Origin: Candidatus Aquidulcis sp.
GTDB taxonomy: Bacteria; Chloroflexota; Anaerolineae; Anaerolineales; E44-bin32
Reading direction: 5' to 3'
Assembly (NCBI GenBank): GCA_020723365.1
Contig: DYJB01000064.1
Location: 1-13,991 of the forward strand
Length of the DNA stretch: 13,991 bases
Positions 6,784-13,991 of this stretch are shown here, piece by piece. Under the pieces are notes generated by a model that saw nothing but the letters and a program-made list of their open reading frames with translations, made no database searches and was not told where the DNA came from. The translations under genes were made by a program, and so were the position numbers. Positions within the stretch are counted from its first letter, which is position 1. Each line of letters begins with the position of its first letter.

Positions 6784-7435
6784 CTTCCCCTCCTGGCCCA
6801 ACCTGGAACACGAAGCGCGTCTGTGGGCCTCCGGCGTCGTCCGCCTGGCCGGCGTGGACGAAGCTGGCCGCGGCGCGTGGGCCGGACCGGTTGTGGCAGC
6901 CGCCGTGATCCTGCCGCAGGACGATCCCCGGCTGCTGGCCAGGCTGGCGGGCGTGCCCGATTCCAAGCTCATGACCGCCCGGCAGCGCGAGCTTTGGGCG
7001 GGCTGGATCCTTGACGTCGCCCTGGCCGCGGGCGTGGGCACGGTCACCCCCGAGCAGGTGGACGAGATCGGTCTGATCGCCGCCACGCGCCGCGCCATGC
7101 GGCAGGCCATTCTCGCCCTCGGCCCGGCGCCCGACCACCTGCTCATCGATCATCTGCACCTGACGGACGTTGCCATTCCACAGACCCCGCTGACGCACGG
7201 GGACGCCATCAGCCTGTCCATCGCCGCCGCCTCGGTCATCGCCAAGGTGTCCCGCGATCGGCTGATGGCCGAACTCGAATTGGCCTGGCCCGGGTACGGG
7301 TTCGCCGTGCACAAGGGGTACGGCACACGCTTCCATCGGGCCGCCCTCTCCCGCCTGGGACCCTCTCCGGTTCACCGCCGGACATACGCGCCGGTGGCCC
7401 TGCGCCTCAATCTGGACCTCGTCCCCGATAACTGA
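6767..7435 (+). CDS. rnhB: Ribonuclease HII
   Basis: Endonuclease that cuts the RNA strand of RNA-DNA hybrids and starts removal of single ribonucleotides from DNA. The 222-residue protein has the defining motif GVDEAGRG (29-36) with catalytic D31 and E32. D128 (LLIDHL) and D146 (HGDAIS) follow with the same 18-residue spacing as in E. coli, then SIAAASVIAKVSRDRLM and the GYGT loop near the end. Length and motif order are normal. I chose ATG 6767, which overlaps the glycosyltransferase by 17 bases in another frame. Its N-terminal extension of about 25 residues before DEAGRG is slightly long but usual in many phyla. No strong Shine-Dalgarno precedes this ATG, which fits translation by coupling from the upstream gene. 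A promoter of its own is not evident. The yraN gene often found next to rnhB is absent. Confidence 0.96.
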   Translation: MARRADFPSWPNLEHEARLWASGVVRLAGVDEAGRGAWAGPVVAAAVILPQDDPRLLARLAGVPDSKLMTARQRELWAGWILDVALAAGVGTVTPEQVDEIGLIAATRRAMRQAILALGPAPDHLLIDHLHLTDVAIPQTPLTHGDAISLSIAAASVIAKVSRDRLMAELELAWPGYGFAVHKGYGTRFHRAALSRLGPSPVHRRTYAPVALRLNLDLVPDN

Positions 7436-7814
7436 GGCTCAATCTGCGTGGCCGCTGCGACCATCCGTGTGCGCGACCCGGAGGAGGAGATGCGCAGACG
7501 AGCCCGCGGGTGGTCCTCGCAGCTCTCGCGTTCCGCATGCCATCGCGCGCTGGTCTCAGCTCCCGTCCGGCACGGCGGGATAGCCCCACGGCGTGCTCAC
7601 GCCGACGGCCGGGTAGAGTCGGCCGGGACCCTCGCTCTCCTCTTCGCCGCGTGCCTCCCTGGCGGGAGGCCGGCTGCGCAAGCGAGACGATCGAAGCCGT
7701 CGACTGCTCGTGCGGCATGGCTCATCCCGGAGATCCGCAGGACCGGGAGGCGATCACGCACTTGCTGGCAGAGGACGTGGAGAGGACGCCGATCCGCGGG
7801 GACCGTGGTCTGGC
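7436..7814. other. Convergent intergenic gap with clustered hairpins (rnhB / histidine kinase)
   Basis: 379 bases with no recognised gene. It is unusually rich in GC stem-loops: 7561-7580 (5 + 3 bp with one bulged T), 7589-7604 (6-7 bp), an alternative 6-bp stem 7601-7606/7618-7623, and 7653-7670 (7 bp, 4-base loop). Two small frames were weighed. ATG 7490 has a good GGAGG 5 bases upstream but encodes 126 very Arg/Ser-rich residues running into the end of the kinase gene. ATG 7717-7818 encodes 33 more natural-looking residues but has no ribosome binding site. I call neither a gene. Likely contents are terminators for the converging units, or an unrecognised structured RNA. No tRNA, rRNA, tmRNA or SRP signature was noticed. 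Confidence 0.6.
7653..7670. terminator. 7-bp GC hairpin, possible bidirectional terminator of rnhB and the kinase gene
   Basis: The arms 7653-7659 and 7664-7670 are exact reverse complements with a 4-base loop, midway between two converging genes. There is no T tract on either side, so intrinsic termination is only a guess from position and stem strength. Confidence 0.3.
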
Positions 7815-10800
7815 CTAGTGCGCCGCCGCCTTCGATCCATCGGCCGGGGCGGTCGGGAGCCAGAGGATGAACGTGCTCCCCTCGCCTACCCGGCTATGCA
7901 GTTCGATGCGGCCGCCGTGGCGGTCGAGGATCTCCTTGCAGATCGACAGGCCGAGCCCGGTGCCGGGAGTGCCCATGCGCCGACTGGCCGTTCCGCGGTA
8001 GAAGCGCTCGAAGACGTGGTTCTGCTCGTCCTCCGGAATCCCCAGGCCCGTATCGGTCACCCTCAGCGTTGCCCAGCGCGCGCCATCCTTCGCCTCCGGC
8101 TTCGTCACCAGGCCCACCTGCCCTCCCGCCAGCGTGTAGTGCATCGCGTTTGTCATCAGGTTGGCCAGAACCTGGGACAGCATCCGGCCGTCGGCCAGGA
8201 CGCCCGGCAGATCCGGGTCGGGCTCGAAGGTCAGCCGCACCCGCCGCTCATCGAACAGTCGGCGGCGGTCGGCCACCAGTCCCCGCGCCAGCGCGTTGAG
8301 GTCGAGGGGCGCCAGCTCCGGCGGGTGGGTCCCGGCGTCCAGGCGCGAGATCGCCAGCAGGTCCTCGATCAGGTCCACCAGCCGCTCGGTCTCGCGGTTG
8401 AGGGTTTCCAGGTACTCGGCGAAGCGATCGCGGCTGGCCCCGCTGATCAGTTCCAGGTACAGGCGGATGTTGGTCAGCGGCGTGCGCAGCTCGTGGGAGA
8501 CGTCGGCCACGAACTGCGTCTTCAAACGGTCGGACTCGGTGGCGCGTTCCAGAGCCTCCGCCAGCCGCGCCGTTCGTTCGGCCACCGTTTGCTCCAGCTC
8601 GGTGCTGTGTCGGCGCAACCGGTCGTACAGCGCCGCATTCTCGATCGCCACGGAGACCTGGTCGGCGATCAGGGAGAGCAGGCGGGCGTCGTCCTCCGTC
8701 AACCCGTAGGGTACGGGTGACTCGACATTCAGGACGCCGATGACCAGATTGCCCTTGTGGAGCGGGACGACGATTTCTGAGCGGGTCGTTGCGATGGCCA
8801 CCACGTAGTCGGGGTCAACACGCACGTCGGGCACGAAGGCCGCCCGATCCGAACGGGCCACGCGGCCGACGATGCCGCGCTCCAGCGGGATGTGCAGCCC
8901 GACGGCATGCTCGGCGCCCTTGGCCGCCCGCATGACCAGCTGCTCGCCCTCCACCAGCAGGATCTCGACGTTGGGATACCCCAGGACATCGGCCACCTGA
9001 CCGCACATTTCCTCCAAAAGCGGCTGCATCTCAAGGCGGCGGCTGATGACCTGCGCTACTTGCTGGACGACCTCCTGCTCCCGCAGCCGCCGCTCCACCT
9101 GCCGGTAGCGGCCGGCATTGGAGAGCGCCAGCGCCACCTGCCGGGCGATGGCCTCCAGCAGGTCGAGGTGATCCTGGGTAAAAGGCGCCGTCCCCAGAAT
9201 GGTCATCACGCCCAGGGTCCGGTCCTCCGCCAGCAGTGGGGCACTGATGGCGCTGCCGCCGGCGTCGTCCACGCCTGGCACTCGAAGCCAGCGGGAGTCC
9301 TGGCGCACATCGTCCACCAGGCAAGCCGTCCGGTGCGTGGCGACCCAACCCTCCAGGCCGCGTTCCAGGCTGATATCCAGTTTGTCCGTCAGGTCTGCCA
9401 GGGGCAGGCCGTCTTCGCGGCAGGCGGCCGCCAGACGCAGGCGGGTGCCGTCCGGTTCGAGCAGGAATGCGCTGCCCGACCGCCCGCCCAGGCTACGGGT
9501 CGTCAGGCTGACCGCATCCAGCAGCAGCGCCTCGGGGTCGGTGCTGGCCGCCAGCTGGCGGCCCACGTCGGAAAGGAGGCGCAGGCGCTGGCGCTCGGAA
9601 TCCGCTTGGGCGAAGAGCGAGGCATTCTGGATCGCCAGTGACGCCTGGTCGGCGAGCAACTGCAGGTCGTCCAGCTCGGCGCTTTGGAACGGACGGGGAT
9701 GGTTGAAGGCCAGGTTGAGAACCCCCAGCACTTGCGCCCCCACGCGCAGCGGGATGCCGACGATCGCCCCACCCCAGTCCCAGCCGGCATACAGCGGGTC
9801 CTTGGTCACGTCGGGAACGACGACCGGCTTCACCGTCCGGGCGACGCGCATCGTCAGACCGTCCGGACGCGGCTCGGCATACGGCACATGCTGGCCCGCG
9901 TCCGCCCAGCGGGCGGCGCCGAAGGTCAGCCTCTCGCCGTCGAACAGGAAGATGTGCGCGTCGTCACCGCGGAAGAGCCTGAGGGTGTGCTCGAGGACGG
10001 ATTGAAGGACGGAATCCAGTTCCAACCTGGAGGTCACCACCAAGCTCGCCTGGCGCAGCGCCGCCAGCGTGGCCGCGCGTCCACGCTCGGAGTCGATCGC
10101 CTGCAGCTTGGCCATGGCCAGCGCCGCCAGGGCGCCGGCCTGCTCCGCCAGGGCGATCTCATCCAGCCGGAAGGTGCGCCGGTGTTCGAAGCCGAGGATC
10201 ACGGCGCCGTACCATCGCTCGGCGGCGATCATGGGCACGACCAGCGCCGAGGGCGTCGGGAAGGCCGATGCCAGGCGCGCGGCGAGCAGATCGCTCTCCG
10301 GCACCGACTCGATCGGCAGCGCCCGCCCGGCCCGCAGGGTTGCCTCCGTCAGCGTGGCCTCACCCGGCTGGGCCTGAAGCCCGGCGGACGCCTCCAGCAG
10401 GGCACCACTCGCGCCTTCGCCGCGTTCCGTGCCCTGCTGTTCGTCCCAGCGGGTGAGCATGCAGCAGTCTGCGTCCAGCAGCTTCGGCATCCGCTGGGCA
10501 AGCACGTCCAGGAAGGTGGCGCGGTCGCTGGCGCCGACGGCCGAGAGGGTCAATTCATGCAGCAAACCGAGCTGCTCGACGCGGCGCTGGGCGCCTTCGA
10601 TCAGGCGCGCATTCTCGAGCGCCAGGGCCGCCTGGTTGGCGAACACCTGCAGCAGGTCGAGATCGCCCTGGGTGAAGGGAGTCATGCCCTCGTCGCGCAG
10701 CACGTCGATCACCCCGACGACGTCTCCCTGCCAGAGCATCGGCGCCGCCAGGACCGCCCGGAAGGGTGCATCGCCGGAAAAGGCCTCGGAGCGGCCCGGC

Positions 10801-12419
10801 CAGGCGCGATAGTCGGGAACGATCAGTCCCTGCCCGGCCTCGGCCGCCCTGCCGGCAGCGCCCTCTCCGTAGCTCATCTCAACGCCGCGGATCTCGATGG
10901 GCAGGCGGTAGGCGGCCACGGCCCGCAGCACACGCCTCGGCCGCTCGGCGAGGTAGAGCCCGCCGGAGGTGCCGTCTAGGAGATCGACGGCGCGCTCGAG
11001 CATGCGCTCCAGCAGCCGCGGCACCTCGCGCAGCGAGATCAGGTCCTGCGTCAGGCCGCGCATCACTTCGAGTTGGCGCAGCCTGCGGGCGTTGAGTTGC
11101 TCGGCGCGCACCCGGCCCAGGCCATGCGCCAGATCATCGGCCACGGCCTGCAGCAGCTCGATCTCCTCCTCGGGGAAGGCATTGGTCACGGAGGCGTAGA
11201 CAGCCAGCCCGCCGACGATGTCGCCTCGGGATCGCATCGGAATGCCGGCGACGGAGAGGTACCCGCGCTGCAGCGCCTCCGTGGTCCATGGGCGGAAACG
11301 CTCGTCGCTGCGGGTGTCGTCCACAACCTGGGCGCGATTGGCACGCAGGGCGGCGCCCAACGGCCCGCGGCCTGTGGGCGAGTCATCCCAGGTCACCGTG
11401 ACGGCCTGCAGGTAGCCGCGTCCTTCGCCCGCCTGCGCCGCAGGGAACAGAACGAAATCGCCATGGCGCTTCATCCCGATCCAGGCGAAGCGATAGCGTC
11501 GCGAACGCACGAGCAGGTCGCATATGTCTTGCATCAGCCGATCGCCGTCCGTCGCCTGGACGATCAGGTGCCGCGCCTCGGTCAGCACGCGCAGCGTTTC
11601 GCTCAGCTGGAGAACCGCCTGACGCGATTCCGCCAGAGCCCGCCGCAGATCGAGCGTCTCGCGCAGGATGGTCAACGTCGGGCGGCCGAAGATGGTCGAG
11701 GGGCTCTTGCGGCGGGCGTCCGAATCCAGCCAGCGCAGATAGATGAAGGCCCCCGGCAGGATGGCCAGCACCGAGACTGCCGCGCCGGCAACCTCGCCCA
11801 GGAAGGGCGCCGGGCCGTTCGCCGCCCCCCGCGCTGTGCCCAGTCCGAACAGCATGGCCTGCAGGATCGCCCCCGCCATCAGCGCCAGCATCCCCGCAAG
11901 CCAGGCGGGCAGGCTCCAGCGCCGGTTCACAAGGAATTGCCAGCTGACGATCGCCGCCAGCACGCCGGCGCCCAGCGCCAGAGTCTCAACCAGTCGGGCG
12001 CCGCTGCCTCCCAGCAACAGATCGGCAGCCTGCCCCGGCAGAGCCATCCACCCCAGGAGCCCGCCCAGGCCCACAATGCCCGGCACGAGCACTCCCCAGA
12101 CCAAGCCCAAGGCCAGGATTCGGAAGATCAGCCGCGTCGCGGGCTGCGTGCCGTCTGCCAGGTATACGGCGAGCACGCCAAGCAGGATGGCCGGCGAGAC
12201 CAGGCGCGTCGTCAGGTCAACGTCACCCAGCGTCAGGACAGGCCGGCCGTCAACGAAGCCCTGCGTCAGGGAGAAGAGCGTGCCGCGCCAGATGTCGAGG
12301 ACGGCGAGCGATTGAAGGTAGAAGCGGAGCAGGTCATGCCCGTGGCGCTTGTCCAGCCGGTGCAGCACCAGCGCCACACCAGCCAGGCCCGAGGAGCCCA
12401 GGAGCAGCCAGACGAGCAC
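7815..12419 (-). CDS. Membrane sensor histidine kinase with six GAF domains
   Basis: 1534-residue transmembrane histidine kinase. Six or seven hydrophobic helices fill residues 1-230, including about 73-88, 99-122, 143-163, 171-193 and 207-229. Six GAF repeats follow, at about 278-438, 455-605, 618-773, 785-937, 945-1103 and 1115-1265; each ends in a related LL..(A/I)..Q.A.A(L/I).NA helix and is joined to the next by a short coiled linker. The kinase core has HisKA with phospho-acceptor H1309 in DVSHELRTP. HATPase_c has N1424 (N box), DTGLGIP at 1456-1462, FERFYRG and GTGLGLSI at 1486-1493. All catalytic motifs are intact. No receiver or HAMP domain and no neighbouring response regulator are seen, so the partner is unknown. 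GTG 12419 is the first start after an in-frame stop at 12434-12432, with GAGGG 9 bases upstream. GAF ligands cannot be predicted; GAF3 holds a Cys pair (C652/C653). Confidence 0.94.
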   Translation of the reverse strand: MLVWLLLGSSGLAGVALVLHRLDKRHGHDLLRFYLQSLAVLDIWRGTLFSLTQGFVDGRPVLTLGDVDLTTRLVSPAILLGVLAVYLADGTQPATRLIFRILALGLVWGVLVPGIVGLGGLLGWMALPGQAADLLLGGSGARLVETLALGAGVLAAIVSWQFLVNRRWSLPAWLAGMLALMAGAILQAMLFGLGTARGAANGPAPFLGEVAGAAVSVLAILPGAFIYLRWLDSDARRKSPSTIFGRPTLTILRETLDLRRALAESRQAVLQLSETLRVLTEARHLIVQATDGDRLMQDICDLLVRSRRYRFAWIGMKRHGDFVLFPAAQAGEGRGYLQAVTVTWDDSPTGRGPLGAALRANRAQVVDDTRSDERFRPWTTEALQRGYLSVAGIPMRSRGDIVGGLAVYASVTNAFPEEEIELLQAVADDLAHGLGRVRAEQLNARRLRQLEVMRGLTQDLISLREVPRLLERMLERAVDLLDGTSGGLYLAERPRRVLRAVAAYRLPIEIRGVEMSYGEGAAGRAAEAGQGLIVPDYRAWPGRSEAFSGDAPFRAVLAAPMLWQGDVVGVIDVLRDEGMTPFTQGDLDLLQVFANQAALALENARLIEGAQRRVEQLGLLHELTLSAVGASDRATFLDVLAQRMPKLLDADCCMLTRWDEQQGTERGEGASGALLEASAGLQAQPGEATLTEATLRAGRALPIESVPESDLLAARLASAFPTPSALVVPMIAAERWYGAVILGFEHRRTFRLDEIALAEQAGALAALAMAKLQAIDSERGRAATLAALRQASLVVTSRLELDSVLQSVLEHTLRLFRGDDAHIFLFDGERLTFGAARWADAGQHVPYAEPRPDGLTMRVARTVKPVVVPDVTKDPLYAGWDWGGAIVGIPLRVGAQVLGVLNLAFNHPRPFQSAELDDLQLLADQASLAIQNASLFAQADSERQRLRLLSDVGRQLAASTDPEALLLDAVSLTTRSLGGRSGSAFLLEPDGTRLRLAAACREDGLPLADLTDKLDISLERGLEGWVATHRTACLVDDVRQDSRWLRVPGVDDAGGSAISAPLLAEDRTLGVMTILGTAPFTQDHLDLLEAIARQVALALSNAGRYRQVERRLREQEVVQQVAQVISRRLEMQPLLEEMCGQVADVLGYPNVEILLVEGEQLVMRAAKGAEHAVGLHIPLERGIVGRVARSDRAAFVPDVRVDPDYVVAIATTRSEIVVPLHKGNLVIGVLNVESPVPYGLTEDDARLLSLIADQVSVAIENAALYDRLRRHSTELEQTVAERTARLAEALERATESDRLKTQFVADVSHELRTPLTNIRLYLELISGASRDRFAEYLETLNRETERLVDLIEDLLAISRLDAGTHPPELAPLDLNALARGLVADRRRLFDERRVRLTFEPDPDLPGVLADGRMLSQVLANLMTNAMHYTLAGGQVGLVTKPEAKDGARWATLRVTDTGLGIPEDEQNHVFERFYRGTASRRMGTPGTGLGLSICKEILDRHGGRIELHSRVGEGSTFILWLPTAPADGSKAAAH

Positions 12420-12468
12420 GGTGGGTCGCCCTCACTGCACAATCGCCGCCGGAGGGCGGCTGGCCGGG

Positions 12469-12476
12469 ATTATACT
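12469..12476. promoter_or_regulatory. Shared AT-rich -10 island between kinase gene and acnA
   Basis: In the 98-base divergent gap the only AT-rich block reads TATAAT on the minus strand (12474-12469) and TATACT on the plus strand (12471-12476). The two candidate -10 boxes therefore overlap. They would give leaders of about 40 bases to the kinase GTG and about 35 bases to the acnA ATG. No good -35 hexamer is seen for either direction, so these may be activator-dependent promoters, or only one of them may be real. Confidence 0.45.
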
Positions 12477-12517
12477 CTCCCTCCCCGGCGCCCGTCCGGC
12501 CGCGGAGGGAGAAGACG

Positions 12518-13991
12518 ATGACGGTGAACGACTTCGGCGCCCTCTCGACGCTGTCCACCCGCTCCGGAAGCGTGCGCCTCTTCCGCCTTGACAGCCTCGA
12601 GCGCGCCGGACTCTGCCGCCTGGACGCGCTTCCTTTCTCCCTGCGCGTGCTGCTCGAGGCGCTGCTGCGCCAGGCGGACGGCCGAAGCATCACCCTCGAC
12701 GACGTTCGCGCCCTGGCCGCCTGGACGCCCGCCGCCGAGCGGCGCCCTGAAGTCCCCTTCCTGCCGGCGCGCGTCTTGATGCAGGACTTCACCGGCGTGC
12801 CTGCGGTTGTCGACCTGGCCGCCATGCGCGCCGCCCTGGCTCATCTGGGCGGCGATCCCGCCCGCGTCAACCCGCTCATCCCGGTCGACCTGGTCGTCGA
12901 CCATTCGGTCCAGGTCGACTTCTTCGCCTCGCCCGAAGCGCTCAACCGCAATGCCGAGCTGGAGTTTCAGCGCAACCGCGAGCGCTACGAGTTCCTGCGC
13001 TGGGGACAGCAGGCCTTCCGCAACTTCCGCGTCGTGCCACCCGCCACCGGCATCGTTCACCAGGTCAACCTCGAGTACCTGGCCGGGGTCGTGATCAGCC
13101 GCGACGGCGTCGCCTTCCCCGATACGCTCGTCGGGACCGACTCGCACACGACGATGATCAACGGGCTGGGCGTCCTGGGCTGGGGCGTCGGCGGAATCGA
13201 GGCCGAAGCGGCCATGCTTGGCCAGCCGCTGGTGATCGTCGCGCCCGAGGTGGTGGGCGTGCGCCTGGACGGACGCCTGCCCGAGGGCACAACCGCCACC
13301 GACCTGGTGCTTACGGTGACGCAGCGCCTGCGCCGGCATGGTGTGGTCGACAAGTTCGTCGAGTTCTTCGGCCCCGGGCTGGCCCAGCTCTCGCTTCCCG
13401 ACCGCGCCACGATCGCCAACATGGCGCCCGAGTATGGCGCCACCGTCGGATTCTTCCCGGTCGATGACGAGACGCTGCGCTACCTGCGCCTGAGCGGTCG
13501 CAGCGAGGAAGCCGTCGACCTGGTCGAACGCTACTGTCGCGAGCAGCGACTGTTCCGCACCGTCGAGAGCCCCGAGCCGGCGTACAGCGAGGTCATCGAT
13601 GTGGCGCTCGGATCGATCGAGGCCAGCCTGGCCGGCCCCAAGCGGCCCCAGGACCGCGTGCCCCTGACACGGCTGCAAACCGACTTCCGCCGCACGCTGA
13701 CGGCGCCCATCCAGGACGGTGGATTCGCCGTGCCAGCCGAGGCGGCCGACCGGCGCGTGCGTCTCGGCACCAACGGCACGGCGGCCGAGATCGGGCACGG
13801 CCCCGTCGTCATCGCCGCCATCACTTCCTGCACCAACACGTCCAATCCTGCCGTGCTCATCACGGCCGGACTGCTGGCCCGCAACGCCCTGGCGCGCGGC
13901 CTGCGCCTTCCGGCCTACGTCAAGACCAGCCTGGCTCCGGGTTCGCGCGTCGTCACCGACTACCTGCGGCAGGCGGGCCTGCTCGAACCCC
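12518..13991 (+). CDS. acnA: Aconitate hydratase (AcnA/IRP1 type), 3' end outside the window
   Basis: Iron-sulfur enzyme of the TCA cycle that interconverts citrate and isocitrate. The first 491 codons of a usual 880-900 are present and the frame stays open to the right edge. Diagnostic residues are intact: VDHSVQVDF with D128, H129 and S130; GTDSHTTM with D208, S209 and H210; GGIEAEAAMLGQP; and SCTNTSNP with C438, the first of three 4Fe-4S cysteine ligands. The CGPC-type pair lies past the window. The single-chain order and the N terminus, opening FGALSTL then SVRLFRLDSLE, are those of AcnA rather than AcnB or the short LeuC/mitochondrial-like forms. ATG 12518 has GGAGG 9 bases upstream. It is divergent from the kinase gene across 98 bases. 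A 442-residue antisense frame over this gene is a shadow. Confidence 0.96.
   Translation, partial: MTVNDFGALSTLSTRSGSVRLFRLDSLERAGLCRLDALPFSLRVLLEALLRQADGRSITLDDVRALAAWTPAAERRPEVPFLPARVLMQDFTGVPAVVDLAAMRAALAHLGGDPARVNPLIPVDLVVDHSVQVDFFASPEALNRNAELEFQRNRERYEFLRWGQQAFRNFRVVPPATGIVHQVNLEYLAGVVISRDGVAFPDTLVGTDSHTTMINGLGVLGWGVGGIEAEAAMLGQPLVIVAPEVVGVRLDGRLPEGTTATDLVLTVTQRLRRHGVVDKFVEFFGPGLAQLSLPDRATIANMAPEYGATVGFFPVDDETLRYLRLSGRSEEAVDLVERYCREQRLFRTVESPEPAYSEVIDVALGSIEASLAGPKRPQDRVPLTRLQTDFRRTLTAPIQDGGFAVPAEAADRRVRLGTNGTAAEIGHGPVVIAAITSCTNTSNPAVLITAGLLARNALARGLRLPAYVKTSLAPGSRVVTDYLRQAGLLEP

Noticed and set aside
6034..7146. 370-residue minus-strand frame over the glycosyltransferase and rnhB
   Set aside because: Both plus-strand genes show complete family motifs. 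The antisense frame spans two genes and has no domain.
1733..7446. The same 12-base string (ACTGAGGCTCAA) straddles the stop codons of clpB and rnhB
   Set aside because: Several chance 12-base matches are expected within 14 kb, especially with skewed composition, and no longer repeat surrounds either copy.
7717..7818. 33-codon frame of more natural, acidic composition before the kinase stop
   Set aside because: No ribosome binding site, very short and unrecognised. It could be a real small protein, but nothing positive supports it.
7490..7870. 126-codon frame with a good GGAGG site in the rnhB-kinase gap
   Set aside because: The product is extremely Arg- and Ser-rich without hydrophobic pattern, and it runs into the 3' end of the kinase gene. 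GC-rich chance ORFs with GGAGG are expected here.
12470..13798. 442-residue open frame on the minus strand opposite acnA
   Set aside because: The plus strand encodes intact aconitase motifs over the whole stretch. The antisense product is Arg/Gly/Asp/His-rich with no recognisable domain, as expected from reading a GC-rich gene backwards.

Overview
The window is a gene-dense, very GC-rich bacterial segment. It carries ten protein genes, two of them cut by the window ends, and no RNA gene, insertion sequence or CRISPR array that I can see. Most genes have clear GGAGG-type ribosome binding sites, and GTG and TTG starts occur. The huge multi-GAF histidine kinase, an NfeD protease, an ALG5-like glycosyltransferase and a NERD-like membrane protein would suit a high-GC Chloroflexota (Anaerolineae-like) genome. 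That is an inference from gene style only; another high-GC phylum is possible.

Layout. Bases 1-1736 (+) are the last two thirds of the disaggregase gene clpB. After a 268-base convergent gap comes a leftward block: nfeD-family protease (4871-3624), an FHA-domain membrane protein (3586-2984), a 10-bp hairpin, an OsmC-family peroxidase-like protein (2886-2491) and methylglyoxal synthase mgsA (2451-2005). A compact divergent promoter (about 4889-4939) separates this block from a rightward set: a NERD-like protein with a C-terminal membrane anchor (4985-6037), a GT2 dolichyl/polyprenyl-phosphate glycosyltransferase starting at TTG (6055-6783), and RNase HII (rnhB, 6767-7435), which overlaps the glycosyltransferase by 17 bases. 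A 379-base hairpin-rich convergent gap follows. Then comes a 1534-residue membrane histidine kinase with six GAF domains (12419-7815, -) and, divergently, the first 491 codons of aconitase acnA (12518 to the window end, +).

How the genes may work together. ClpB (protein disaggregation), NfeD (membrane proteolysis), OsmC (peroxide/thiol chemistry) and MgsA (triose-phosphate overflow producing a reactive electrophile) give the left half a stress and quality-control flavour. RNase HII and aconitase are housekeeping. The most unusual parts are the membrane-protein group around the shared divergent promoter (NfeD, FHA-TM, and a NERD-like protein whose nuclease residues appear to be lost) and the orphan six-GAF kinase. 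I found no strong evidence of a wholly new defence or mobile system. The findings are leads of moderate interest.
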